From: Sthenelais limicola
Taxonomy: Eukaryota; Annelida; Polychaeta; Phyllodocida; Sigalionidae
Length of the DNA stretch: 64,000 nucleotides
Assembly (NCBI GenBank): GCA_942159475.1
Contig: OW804094.1
Coordinates: 135,952,755 to 136,016,754 of the forward strand
Direction: 5' to 3'
Shown here: positions 9,556 through 19,130 of the stretch, one piece after another
How positions within the stretch are numbered: the first letter of the stretch is position 1
How the letters are laid out: each line of letters begins with the position of its first letter
Made by a program: the position numbers and the translations under genes
Notes under the pieces: generated by a model
The model's input: only the letters and a program-made list of their open reading frames with translations
Told to the model about the DNA's origin: nothing
Databases searched by the model: none

Positions 9556-9792
9556 TGGGTGAAGTCACCAGAAAATGTACAATTCCCCTTCACCAATTCT
9601 CTCAAATAACCCGAATTTGAGACGAAAATAAAGTTCAAAATACAGTTCAACCTAACCAAACAGATTGCTACAATCAATGCAATGCCAAATATACTCGAAT
9701 TTACCGAGTATTAACCAAATTTCAGTCTAATTTAGCAGAATTTACTGAATGTGTACAGTTGCCAATTGTTCATTTTCTGAAAATCTGACACA
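9556..9792 (-). mobile_element. MITE-A copy 8, subtype II, hybrid ends
   Basis: The left end is TGGGTGAAGTCACCAG (the GAAATCGCCAG type). The right end is CTGAAAATCTGACACA (the ATTTTCAG type). The interior is subtype II, with CAACCTAACCAAACAGATTG. Confidence 0.9.
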
Positions 9793-10550
9793 TATGAGTA
9801 AATCTGGTAAAGTTGGACTCGGACCACAAACGGGTTGTTCTGTAACTCCTATCCCAGGATCGAATATAATTTACCACTCACCAAGGCTTTTCTCCTCGAA
9901 TACGTGAAATAAAAAATGTATTCTATGCCTCTTTTCCTATTTTTCTTCTTCCTTCTTTCTAAAAAGAATAATTTAGCTTTTAAATGAGAATTTCACAAAA
10001 TTCAGGTCAGCTTCCATGAAAATAGAAACACGCACAATTACAAGATTAAGTTGCTTCAAAAAATAATGGCAGATGTTTTTCCTCGAATAACAAAAAACTC
10101 ATCATTCATTAATTTTATTGATGACATTTTCCATGAAATAAAACCCTTTTTCATGCGTCAGCAATAGAAGGAGCTCAAGGGAACGGCTGCAGTATTGCCA
10201 AAAGGGAACTTCTTCAAAAGACCTCGGTCCACACTTACACCCTTTCTGTATAAAATAGAGCTTACACTCCAATCAAATTCGCATCCTGAGGTAGCAGACG
10301 CCTTCTTGAGTGTTCATCGATCATCGGAACTTGATTTGAAGCCCCCGAAGATAAAAATATTCAGCGATCTATCTTCCACAATAAATGCGTTTTTCATTCC
10401 TTATACATCGTTAGCCTATATGTAATCAATCATCCCTATAATACACAGTATTTTTCCCCTGTCGATAACTATTGCTAATGACCATTCATTGTCATTATCT
10501 CTGCCTGCTTTACACTTCTACTAGTATAGACCCCGGACACATCATTCCTA
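9793..10550. other. No gene recognised, holds repeat H
   Basis: Apart from repeat H at 9970-10112 the stretch is unique. A 76-codon frame at 10195-10425 has unremarkable composition and no recognisable motif, so I left it uncalled. Confidence 0.5.
9970..10112 (+). repeat. Dispersed repeat H, copy 2
   Basis: Matches 4266-4404, including GAGAATTTCACAAAATTCAG and CGAATAACAAAA. The two copies differ by a few substitutions. Confidence 0.85.
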
Positions 10551-10581
10551 CATATATCACCATAGGGTCTGTCGGGAATAT
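10551..10581 (+). repeat. 31-bp direct repeat flanking MITE-B copy 3
   Basis: The segment from CATATATCACCA to GTCGGGAATAT recurs at 11151-11181 with one mismatch, directly on the other side of MITE-B copy 3. This is far longer than usual for a DNA-transposon target duplication. Confidence 0.93.
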
Positions 10582-11153
10582 GTGATGTGTTCCAGGAAAA
10601 TGAGTCACAAGTTGCTAAATTGATATTTTCCAAAGCGATTTACTGTAAACGTATTTATTTTCGCGCAGATAAATTTTCGCGCACTAAGTACTTTGACACC
10701 TTTTCCCGGGGATTTAAATTCGCGCAGCAAGGAAATCTCACACATTGTTTATGCAATAATTATACCTTTCGCGCAGGATATATTTTCGCGCACAAAGGTG
10801 GGTGCACGAAAATAGCGAAAATAAAAACTGCGTGAACATTAATACGTTTACAGTATTCATACGATCCCTTTGTTGGAATATTCTAATTTTTCGGATGCTT
10901 AGCGCTGTTTGCCGCATGAATACGTGTACCAAATCTCAAGAAAGTGTATTGAATATATTCACACATTTCTAAGGTAACCCTATAGAGTGTTTAACTACTT
11001 TATACTAGTAATTATCCACCCAGAAATATTGCTAACTTTTTTTTTCAAAAATAAAACTATCAAACTTGAAATATAGAATTAGAATCGGTTTGATCTAATC
11101 TTTTCAAATATGATAATGCGACTTGTGACTCATTTTCCTGGAACACATCACAT
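10581..11153 (+). mobile_element. MITE-B copy 3 with a nested MITE
   Basis: The ends are TGTGATGTGTTCCAGGAAAA and GCGACTTGTGACTCATTTTC...AACACATCACA. The body is standard for the family, with AGAAAGTGTATTGAATATAT, except that a 211-bp element is inserted at 10643-10853. Confidence 0.9.
10643..10853. mobile_element. MITE with CTGTAAACGTATT ends, TA target duplication
   Basis: Terminal inverted repeats CTGTAAACGTATT / AATACGTTTACAG enclose several TTTCGCGCA motifs (TTTTCGCGCAGATAAATTTT, TTTCGCGCACTAAG). TA flanks both ends. The uninterrupted MITE-B sequence (GTGATTTATTCAC, seen near 27977) shows a single TA at this point, so TA was duplicated. This fits Tc1/mariner-type insertion. Confidence 0.88.
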
Positions 11154-11181
11154 ATATCACCAAAGGGTCTGTCGGGAATAT

Positions 11182-11499
11182 ATAGTCTTAAAACACCATG
11201 GCAAAACCAAGCACACCACAGACTGAATCTCGGCAAGCAACTTATATAGTGATATATAATATGAAGTCTCCAATCCCAGAAGAGACATTGGTAATGATGG
11301 GAAGTTTCATGCATTTGGTTTTTTTTAATATTGCGCCGATATATAGCGTCTGTATTTTACTCCTGGGGGTAGAACATTATCTATTTATCAGGATGTAATA
11401 ATTACCAAATAGCACGCTGGGGGGAAGCCTATTGGGGGGGGGGAGGGAGTTTAAGGTCCCAAACCAAAGAGTGCATTGTTTGGTTTTGGGATCCTAAAT
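11182..11499. other. No gene recognised
   Basis: Unique stretch with a G tract at about 11436-11446 followed by GGGAGTTTAAGGTCCC. The 84- and 66-codon frames on opposite strands overlap each other and neither has a recognisable motif. Confidence 0.45.
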
Positions 11500-11908
11500 G
11501 TGATGTGTTTCAGGAAAATGAGTCATAAGTCGCAAAATAGATATTTTTCAAAGTGTTTTTTCCACAAGATCTATTCATTGAAATGTTCTGATTTTCAGAG
11601 GGTTTAGCACTTATAGTCATATAAATCCATGTAACAAATTTCAGGACATTGTATTAAATATATCATTGTGTTTTGAAGGCCCTCGTATTGCGTATATCTA
11701 GTTACTTAACTGGTTTACCCAGCCAGAAAATTGCAAAATCTTTTTGTTGAAAAATAAAAAATATCAAACTTAAAATATAGAAATTACATGTTAGGTACCC
11801 TTGTGTTTACTATCATCGGAATCACCTTGATCTCCTCTTTTCAAATATTGTGATATCTCAAAATCTATATTTTGCGACTTATGACTCCTTTTCATAAAAC
11901 GGATCACA
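11500..11908 (+). mobile_element. MITE-B copy 4
   Basis: Starts TGATGTGTTTCAGGAAAATG and ends TTTTGCGACTTATGACTCCT...GGATCACAA. The full length of about 409 bp includes the AAAAATATCAAACTTAAAAT segment. Confidence 0.88.
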
Positions 11909-11990
11909 AATGAGAGGTTTAGAGAATCGTTCCTGTATGCAGCACCAATGCTATGGAATAGTCTGGCCCCAACATACCAAGCTTATATCA

Positions 11991-12538
11991 GGGGATTTGC
12001 ATAGCCGCCATATTGAATCTTGATTCGCAAGGAATTATGGGACTATTGGTACTGGATAATATTTATATTACTATATGCTATGTTCAGCTTGGACTATTTA
12101 TTAATGCACTAATGCTCTAATGTCAATAATGGTCCTGGGTAAGACCATAAAGTGCCTTTCTGTCCCTTTTCTCTCTGTCTCTCTCTCTCCCTTCTCTATC
12201 TATCTCTATTTCCTGGGTATGATCATAAACAGCCTCCTTCTCAGCTCTCCCGCCCTTGATATAACCACATTAAATGAGTTGATAAGGGCGTAAAGCAACC
12301 AATCTCACTGACTCTAATGGCAATACCCATGTGTTATACATGTTTCCATGGCACAGGTCCCCATCTTTCCCATCATGTATTTGGTTTCATACATCCTTTA
12401 TACAAGCTAGAATATTGGTGAAAAGATTCTTGCAAATTTTGATAAAAATATTGCTAAATATTTGTATGTCAGATTTCAACCGAGTCCGTCCCAGCATGCA
12501 CTGCAGTAGACATTTTCAACCCCAAATTATTTGTTTTT
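11991..12538 (+). mobile_element. Family C MITE, copy 1, interrupted and truncated
   Basis: Starts AGGGGATTTGCATAGCCGCC and continues with GGAATTATGGGACTATTGGT. After an inserted D unit at 12131-12313 it resumes through CCCAGCATGCACTGCAGTAG. The terminal GCAAATCCCC end is lost and a truncated MITE-B follows. Confidence 0.82.
12131..12313 (+). repeat. Single D2-D1 unit inside family C copy 1
   Basis: CCTGGGTAAGACCATAAAGT, a pyrimidine-rich run, then CTCTCCCGCCCTTGATATAA and GTTGATAAGGGCGTAAAGCA. It is a solitary copy of the composite that forms arrays at 7.0-7.6 kb, so the composite is a dispersed element in its own right. Confidence 0.85.
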
Positions 12539-12714
12539 CCAAAATAAAAATATCAAACTTAAAATAGAGAAACACCTATTATAAAATCCTAATGTCTAAA
12601 ATCCTAATGTCTACTAGCATTGGAATCGGCTTGATCTCATCTTTTCAAATATGATGATATTTCAAAATCCATTTTTCTGCGACTTGTAACTCATTACCCT
12701 AACACACAACACAT
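12539..12714 (+). mobile_element. MITE-B copy 5, truncated on the left
   Basis: Only the right part remains: AAAATAAAAATATCAAACTT through CTGCGACTTGTAACTCATTA and ACACAACACA. It contains a tandem duplication of AAATCCTAATGTCT. Confidence 0.8.
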
Positions 12715-14300
12715 GAAGGAAGTCGCATGGACAGTATTATTATGTTGCCTGGGCAACTTCTACACATTTATAAAATGCAGATTTTGGCTAAAATACTGGG
12801 AATATTCTTCCATCAAAGGAATAGCGCAAAGGGTTCACCCTAATATTCAACGCAATCTGATTTTTTAACTGGGTTTGCACGGTTGAGGTTTTTCGAATGG
12901 CCCATATATATATACATCTACACATATATGTTTGTTTTCTTTGTTTGTTTTCTTTATTGATAGCATTTTATCAGTTACATGATAATAATTCTCAGCATAC
13001 ATAGCCACATCCATAATCGATGACTTCCATGTAAAATTCGCAAAATTGCAAGCTCTCGTTAGTCACAAACTCGCCTTGAGTATGCGCGAGATCCAGCGAG
13101 AGCAGTTAAATATTCATGGAATGGCGGGGAGGCGCAGTGTATAACGCTGATGTACGTGTCTACTATAGTCATCACCCTAGACTAACTACACCCCACACCT
13201 GTGACCATGTCCACACGGGTATTGGTCTGCAGCGTATTTCTGCATTTTTAAATTTCTCATCCGCTATTTATTGCCAAACGTTGATAGATGTTTATATAGT
13301 GAGTCGTTATAGGGGAACTCCACTAGAAGACAAACGCCGGCAACATATTTAGTTGTTGCCCACTATAATAGTGGTGCGCCCCAAGTTAGGGACTAAAACT
13401 TAAAGTTGCCTTGACTTGTTTCATATGATTCATGACAACTTTATGATAGTTTTTATGATAGAATGATAATTATGTCAAACAAAAGAAAAGATTCAGGGCT
13501 ATCTGTATTTGAAACTGTCACATGCACAATTACAAGCATTCGTTTTCATATTTAGGGCTGTTTCCATGGTAACCACATCTGAAATGTCATGAAAATCGTG
13601 ACTTTCAACTGTTTCCATGGCAATTTCTCTCAGGTGAATGGTACTTCAGCATTGGGAGCCTTGTTGAACATACAAAAATAAATTTGCCAATTTTTGGCAT
13701 ATATGTCAACTTTGTACTATCATAATGGTAGAAATAGTAGAAATGGCAGAGTGAAGAATCAAAAGCCGAAATGTCCCAAATTCGACCAATTTTCACCGGA
13801 AAATGGATGTTTAGGCAAAATCTGTGATTGCAAGGATTAGCATGACACTTTTTAGAGTCACATAGGGGCTCAAACAAAATTTTTTCACTGGCTCACTTAA
13901 GGGCACAAGCCTTTGCTGTCTTATGTCACAAACTATATTTTCTGAATCGCAAAATATTTCACATTTGTATAAACCAGAGTACATATTTTAGGGTAAAGTT
14001 AGACCAAATTTATACATATATGACAATGTAACAAAGCTCTTGAACGATTTCAATATGTATGGTCAAATGCTATGAATAACAAGATTCTTGGGTGGGGGAT
14101 AAAAACAGAGTTTTTGAAGTTTGGTTCCTAGACTATAATGATTTGAAGAAAACAATTAATTCCTAGATTGGCAGATGCTATATAGGCTATTGGTTGCAGG
14201 TATAAATGTTGACTTAAAATTGTCTACCATCTGCAAATCCTCCCCTCAAAATAAGAATTCAATTGATAACATATAATGAAATAAACGGCAATAATACATA
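12715..14300. other. About 1.6 kb without a recognised feature
   Basis: No convincing gene. The 13080-13380 part is GC-richer (GAATGGCGGGGAGGCGCAGT). The phrase GTTTCCATGG occurs at about 13561 and 13609. Frames of 78 and 90 codons occur but lack motifs, splice context or relatives in the window. Confidence 0.45.
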
Positions 14301-14537
14301 AGGGTCAGATCTTCAGAAATTATTCAATCGGCAGATCTACATATTTAGTAGATTTTGTTAAATTAGCCTGCGAAATGGTCAAAACTAGGTATATCTGAGT
14401 ATATTTGATATTGCCTTAATTCAAACAATCTGTTTGGTCATGTTGGACTGAATTTTGAACCTTGTTTTTGTCTTAAATTTGGATTATTTTAGAAGATTGG
14501 TGAAGGGGAATTGTACATTTTCTGGCGATTTCACCCA
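14301..14537 (+). mobile_element. MITE-A copy 9, subtype III, hybrid ends
   Basis: The left end AGGGTCAGATCTTCAG and right end CTGGCGATTTCACCCA belong to different end types. The interior has CAAAACTAGGTATATCTGAG and TTGGTCATGTTGGACTG. Confidence 0.9.
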
Positions 14538-15380
14538 TAAATACTCAATAAATATGTCGTCTTTTATTCCCTGTTTCAGACCCGAGGAATTAGAGCGAGT
14601 TTTATCGGCAAAGAGAAAGAGAAAGAAAGAGAGAGAGTCGGGGAGAGTGTGTGTACCGAGCGTGAAGTTTCCCTTGTCTGAAAATTGAAGCCCTTCGTGA
14701 CAATGGAAGAAGTGTTTACCCCGCTGCACGAATGCAAAACAAAACAGCTTAATTCCCCATCGATCCATATCTACTATTTACGACTCATTTCAGAACAAAT
14801 AATTCAAAAGAGAAATAACAGCTCTCAGAGATGCATGCTAGATGAAACAACAGGGATATTACGTTCGTGATATTTTGCCTAACGGTGAATGGAACTCTTG
14901 CAATTGTCCCCGCTTTTTTTCAACAAGGAAACTTAATATGATGAAAATATCGCCTGAGACATGTGGGCCTCCCTGAGTGAATGAATGATATGAGAACCTG
15001 TTTTCAACAGTGTCATTTAGGGCCACGCGGAACTTTCGAAGTGCAATAGTCATTTTTAAGAATATTCATCGATATTTTTCTTTCACGAAACAAACATGTA
15101 AAACAAGTTATCCTTTATGAACTGACAAAATATTTTTTTCCGAAATGTTATGAACCACCGCGTTAAAGTATAGATCATTATAACTCAACACGGATACTTA
15201 AAATTTCAATGTTGAATACTCATTGTTGGGTTGTATTACAATCATCCCCTGTTCGACGACATCGATCAGTTGTACATGATCTTGAAGTGTACATGAAGAG
15301 TAAGATGACATGATAATATTGAGATATTCATAACAAATAATAATACATACGCTTATCAGTGAGTAGGAGATGTAAGCATA
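14538..15380. other. No gene recognised
   Basis: The phrase TTTTATTCCCTGTTTCAG at about 14562-14579 looks like a splice acceptor. It is followed by an open, basic stretch (RPEELERVLSAKRKRKKERE) ending at 14688. Without a partner exon I leave it uncalled. Confidence 0.4.
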
Positions 15381-15618
15381 TGGGTCAGATTTTCAGAAAA
15401 TGTACAATTGGCAGCTGTACACATTTAGTAAATTCTGCTAAATCAGGCTGCAATTTGGTCAATACTAGGTAAATTTGGGTATATTTGGCATTGCATTGAT
15501 TCTAGCAATCTGTTTTGGTTAGGTTGAACTGTATTTTGAACTTTATTTTCGTCTAAAATTTGGGTTATTTGAGAGGATCTCTGAAGTTGAATTGTACATT
15601 TTCTGAAAATCTGACCCA
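15381..15618 (+). mobile_element. MITE-A copy 10, subtype II
   Basis: Perfect outer ends TGGGTCAGATTTTCAGAAAA / CTGACCCA, flanked by ATA and TATA. The interior has GGTCAATACTAGGTAAATTT and TTTGGTTAGGTTGAACTG. Confidence 0.94.
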
Positions 15619-15804
15619 TATATCAAGTGTATGATGGATATATAACAAAATGCCGTTTTGAGTAGTAAGAATAAAATGTGAATTAGAAGGGAGGAAAGGT
15701 GGGAAACTATTTACACGACTTTGCTCCTCGAAGTGGAATGAGGGAGAGGACGCCAGTGTTGACGTTAGAGGCCGAGTCACAGGTAGACGTGGACGTGAGG
15801 TCAG

Positions 15805-15975
15805 GAGTGAGTGAGGGAGTTTGGTTGCTTTACGCCCTTATCAACACATTTAATATGGTTATATCAAGGGCGGGAGAACTGAGAGGGAGGCAGTTTATGA
15901 TCATACCCAGGGAATAGAGATAGAGAAGAAGGGAGAGAGAGACAGAACAAAGAGACAGAAAGGCACTTTCATAAT
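15805..15975 (-). repeat. Single D2-D1 unit, reversed
   Basis: Reads GAGTGAGTGAGGGAGTTTGG, TTGCTTTACGCCCTTATCAA, ATATCAAGGGCGGGAGAACT, then the purine-rich D2 part ending AGAGACAGAAAGGCACTTTC. It gives the clearest view of one undivided composite. Confidence 0.85.
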
Positions 15976-16696
15976 GCCATTGCCAACTACATGTACTTCC
16001 GGGGCAAGCCTGAAAGCCTACAGTATTCCCTCCATCTATATTCAAGTTTATGGACATGAATGAAATAAGAGAAGTTTATTAAATAGTGATGAAGTCAAAT
16101 ACAAGTTTAAATAAAAGGACCATTCACCTTCAGGAGGTGTGGGATGGGTTGGCGTAAAATGAAAGGGATTTCCGACTGTGTTTTTTTAACTATGTTTATA
16201 GATACCTATGAAAACGAGATGATGGTTTTGTGGCTTCGTTATAATTATACACATTGACATTTTATACTACGACATTAATATTGATTTCCCATCTACCGGC
16301 ACATTAAGCCTTTGCCATGAATGTTATTCATGCTAAACAAAAAGAAGTATACACCAGAGTATATATGGTTACTCATGCATGACATTCGTTAATGTTACTC
16401 TTAAGTGACAAATATCACAAATAATATAATGTGTAATTATGTTTTAACTGTTCTAGCCCGCCTGGAAGACCTGTTTACAGAGGGTGCCAACCATATTTCT
16501 GTACGATGTTTTATAGAAATAAAAACTATTATATATATATAATAATGTCAAGACCGGCGGGGGTGAACCCATTAAAGGTTTTCCGGTACTCTGTTTTCTT
16601 TTTGTAAAGTGTATGTAATAAACTTTTTTACTGACTGACATCTAGATCATGTTCTAAACATGTTGGGGCAAACATGTAGCCACACAAGCCACACTA
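15976..16696. other. No gene recognised
   Basis: Unique AT-rich stretch with a TA microsatellite at about 16530. No coding or RNA evidence. Confidence 0.5.
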
Positions 16697-16939
16697 AAGC
16701 CGGGCCCACACATTCAAGAACTCAGAGCCGAATTGGCCTTAAGACAATTCTCATGAATTCAAAATCGTTCTCAAGAAACATACTCGAGTTCCGTAATATG
16801 TGGCCTTTCTTAGGAAGACACCTCCAATTCATATGACAAATCGTGGGTTCTTATGACAATTCATAGGCAACATTTTGGACTTTTTGTGAGTCCCCGATTC
16901 GTACGAATTGCGAGTTCTTGAATGTGTGGGCCCAGCCTT
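16697..16939. mobile_element. MITE with GGGCCCACACATTCAAGAAC ends
   Basis: Terminal inverted repeats of about 23 bp enclose a non-coding interior. The direct repeat CCACACAAGCCACAC lies on both sides (16680-16694 and 16942-16956), 2-3 bases from the ends. The ends resemble those of the foldback element at 52237-52424. Confidence 0.82.
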
Positions 16940-16993
16940 AACCACACAAGCCACACAAGGTTATAATCCCCTAATGTGCTCCTGGCTACATAT

Positions 16994-17229
16994 GGGTCAG
17001 ATTTTCAGAAAATGTACAATTGGCAGCTCTACACATTTAGTAAAGTGTGCAAAATTATGTTACAATTTGGCTAATACTAGGTAAATTCGGGTATTTTCGG
17101 CACTGCATTGTTTCTAGCAATCTGTTTGGTTAGGTTGACCTGTATTTTGAACTTTATTTTCGTCTGAAATTTGGGTTATTTGAGAAGATTGGCGATGTTG
17201 AATTGTACATTTTCTGAAAATCTGACCCA
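16994..17229 (+). mobile_element. MITE-A copy 11, subtype II
   Basis: Ends TGGGTCAGATTTTCAGAAAA / CTGACCCA with ATA/TATA flanks. It lies 70 bp downstream of the LINE 3' tail. Confidence 0.93.
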
Positions 17230-17296
17230 TATAGAGAATTATACAAACAACAGTCGCCATATTGGTTTTCCCTTTTACCCGGTCCCTAAGAATTCT

Positions 17297-17320
17297 ATTA
17301 GATTAGATTAGATTAGATTA
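17297..17320 (-). repeat. LINE 3' tail, (TAATC)n
   Basis: On the minus strand AATAAAAGTTTTC runs into four to five units of TAATC. Simple-repeat tails rather than poly(A) are usual for CR1/L2-like LINEs and mark the 3' end. Confidence 0.85.
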
Positions 17321-17602
17321 GAAAACTTTTATTGCAATATAATTGGAATTGCCATAAAAAGAGCTACTCTCCGGCTGGCGGGAGGTCTTCGGCCTCTTTA
17401 TAGCATTACACTCGTCTTTTGTAGAGGACAATATCACCTCAATCATTGACTGAGGATGATTCTCTACACTTGTTACATTAATAGTACATTTTAAAAAATA
17501 TAATACAATATAATACAATATGGCAAATTTGGAGTAGTGGAAGTTTTGTATAAAGGTTGCACTTGATTTGTTTTTTTGGTTGAATGGTTATGCGAGCGCT
17601 TT

Positions 17603-18400
17603 TTAAATAAACAGATCATCCTGCCAGATGTAGGTTGATCTACAGTGGATCTTAAACACTTTAGGATCGATAATTAGGTGGGCCACCGTGGGGAGCTTAT
17701 TCCACACAGTCGGTAATCTATTGTAAATTGATTTTTTAATCTGCTCTGTTTTAGGCACATTATGTTTTAACATTTTACGGCCTTGTACAAAGTTTCTAGT
17801 GTTTACTGCTCTAAGATCAAGATTGTGGGGATTTTGAGCCCATCGGTGGCCCACCTGCAACAGGTGGAGCCTGCGGCGGTGTAGTAACGGGAGTAGTCGC
17901 TTGTCAATATGAAGGTCATGTACATTTGCCCTAGCGGGTAACCTATATATAATCTTAAGAATTCTATTTTGGAATACTTGGAGCTTGTGGAGGGCATTTC
18001 CACCAAATGAGTCCAGAAGGAAGTCTGCCTGGTCCAAAATCAGTAGTACCATGACCTTGTATACAAGGAGCATGGTATGTTGGGTTAATTTATCTTTAAG
18101 TTTGGCAAATTGCCAACACTTATAGTTAAGCATATTGACCAGTTTTTGTGTCATTTCTTTGAACTTTAAGGCATTATCTATAGTCACTCCTAGGTACTTG
18201 TAATGGGGAACGTCCTCCAGCTCTTTTTCATCCAACATGATTGTATTCTGAGGCAGACTTGCCAGATTCTGGTCGGCCCACCTCGATCTGAGGGACGGCT
18301 TGGGGAGTATTGTTTCGATTTTGGACTTGTCAAGATTAAGGGATATCTTATTATTTCTGCACCATGAACTCATAGAATTCAGGTCTGATTGAAGATTTTT
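17603..18400 (-). pseudogene. LINE ORF2, C-terminal part after the insertion
   Basis: Continues the reverse transcriptase frame directly from the insertion edge at 18400. Near its start, NKISLNLDKSKIE and YLGVTIDNALKF are the usual post-catalytic motifs of LINE reverse transcriptases. The thumb-like part (LVYKVMVLLILDQADFLLDSF) and a C-terminal YNRLPTVWNKLP block, typical of CR1/jockey-type ORF2, follow. About 266 codons with no internal stop precede the terminator at 17603. It lacks the endonuclease and catalytic core, which lie beyond the 4-kb insertion, so it cannot be expressed as a complete protein. Confidence 0.9.
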
Positions 18401-19130
18401 AGTCAGGGAATATTAAAAAAATCTGGGAACAAATTCCTTACCAAACAATTTTTTCACCAATGTGTTGGTAAAGGTGTCTACTAACATATATCAAAACATT
18501 TAAACTCAACTCCCGTAGGAGAACCCGTGACAACTGAAAACAAAAATGGCTGCCACTAAAACTCTGAAACACCATAACTTGGGGTAGAATCAACATGTAA
18601 TCAAGTGTGAATACACTTTTTCTAGGTTTTAAGGCATGGGGAATCCATTGGAACATGAAAAATGTTGATACAGACAATATTTAGCAAGTTAATCTACTAA
18701 TACTGGGAAAAAATGAACAAAACATGCTAAAAAAATCCTCCCGAATGTACCCTCTAAAGTAAAAAAATCTATACTTCATAACTTGGGGTAGAATAAATAT
18801 GTAATCAAGTGTGAATGCTATTTTTCTATGTTTTAAGGCATGGGAAATCCATTGAAATATTAATAAATTCAATATAGACAATATTTCGCAAGTTATTCTA
18901 CTAATACTGAGAAGAAAAAAACAACAAAATACTGTGAAATGAAGTGAAAAATCTAATTCAGATTTTTGAAAGCATTCATGAGCAATGACATTAGAAAACA
19001 TATTTCTGCAGTCCAAACTGTAATGCAAATGTTTTTAATCATAATAAATGACATTGTGATACCTGAAATAAAAGAAAAAAGGCAAGTTGTCTATCTGAAC
19101 TTCCATCCCAGGTGAACACCTTTCCAAGTT
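18401..19130 (+). repeat. Left terminal inverted repeat with internal direct repeats
   Basis: Pairs with 21640-22357. It contains two direct copies of a block of about 200 bp (CATAACTTGGGGTAGAATMA ... GGCATGGGRAATCCATTGRA ... AGCAAGTTAATCTACTAATA) at about 18573-18710 and 18776-18910. A third, weaker one follows. Confidence 0.88.

Noticed and set aside
10195..10425. 76-codon plus-strand frame with ordinary protein-like composition
   Set aside because: No recognisable domain, partner exon or regulatory context, and it is flanked by repeats.
14562..14688. Possible exon encoding a basic peptide
   Set aside because: The acceptor-like sequence is good, but the 36-residue frame has no partner exon and is mostly a purine-rich low-complexity run.
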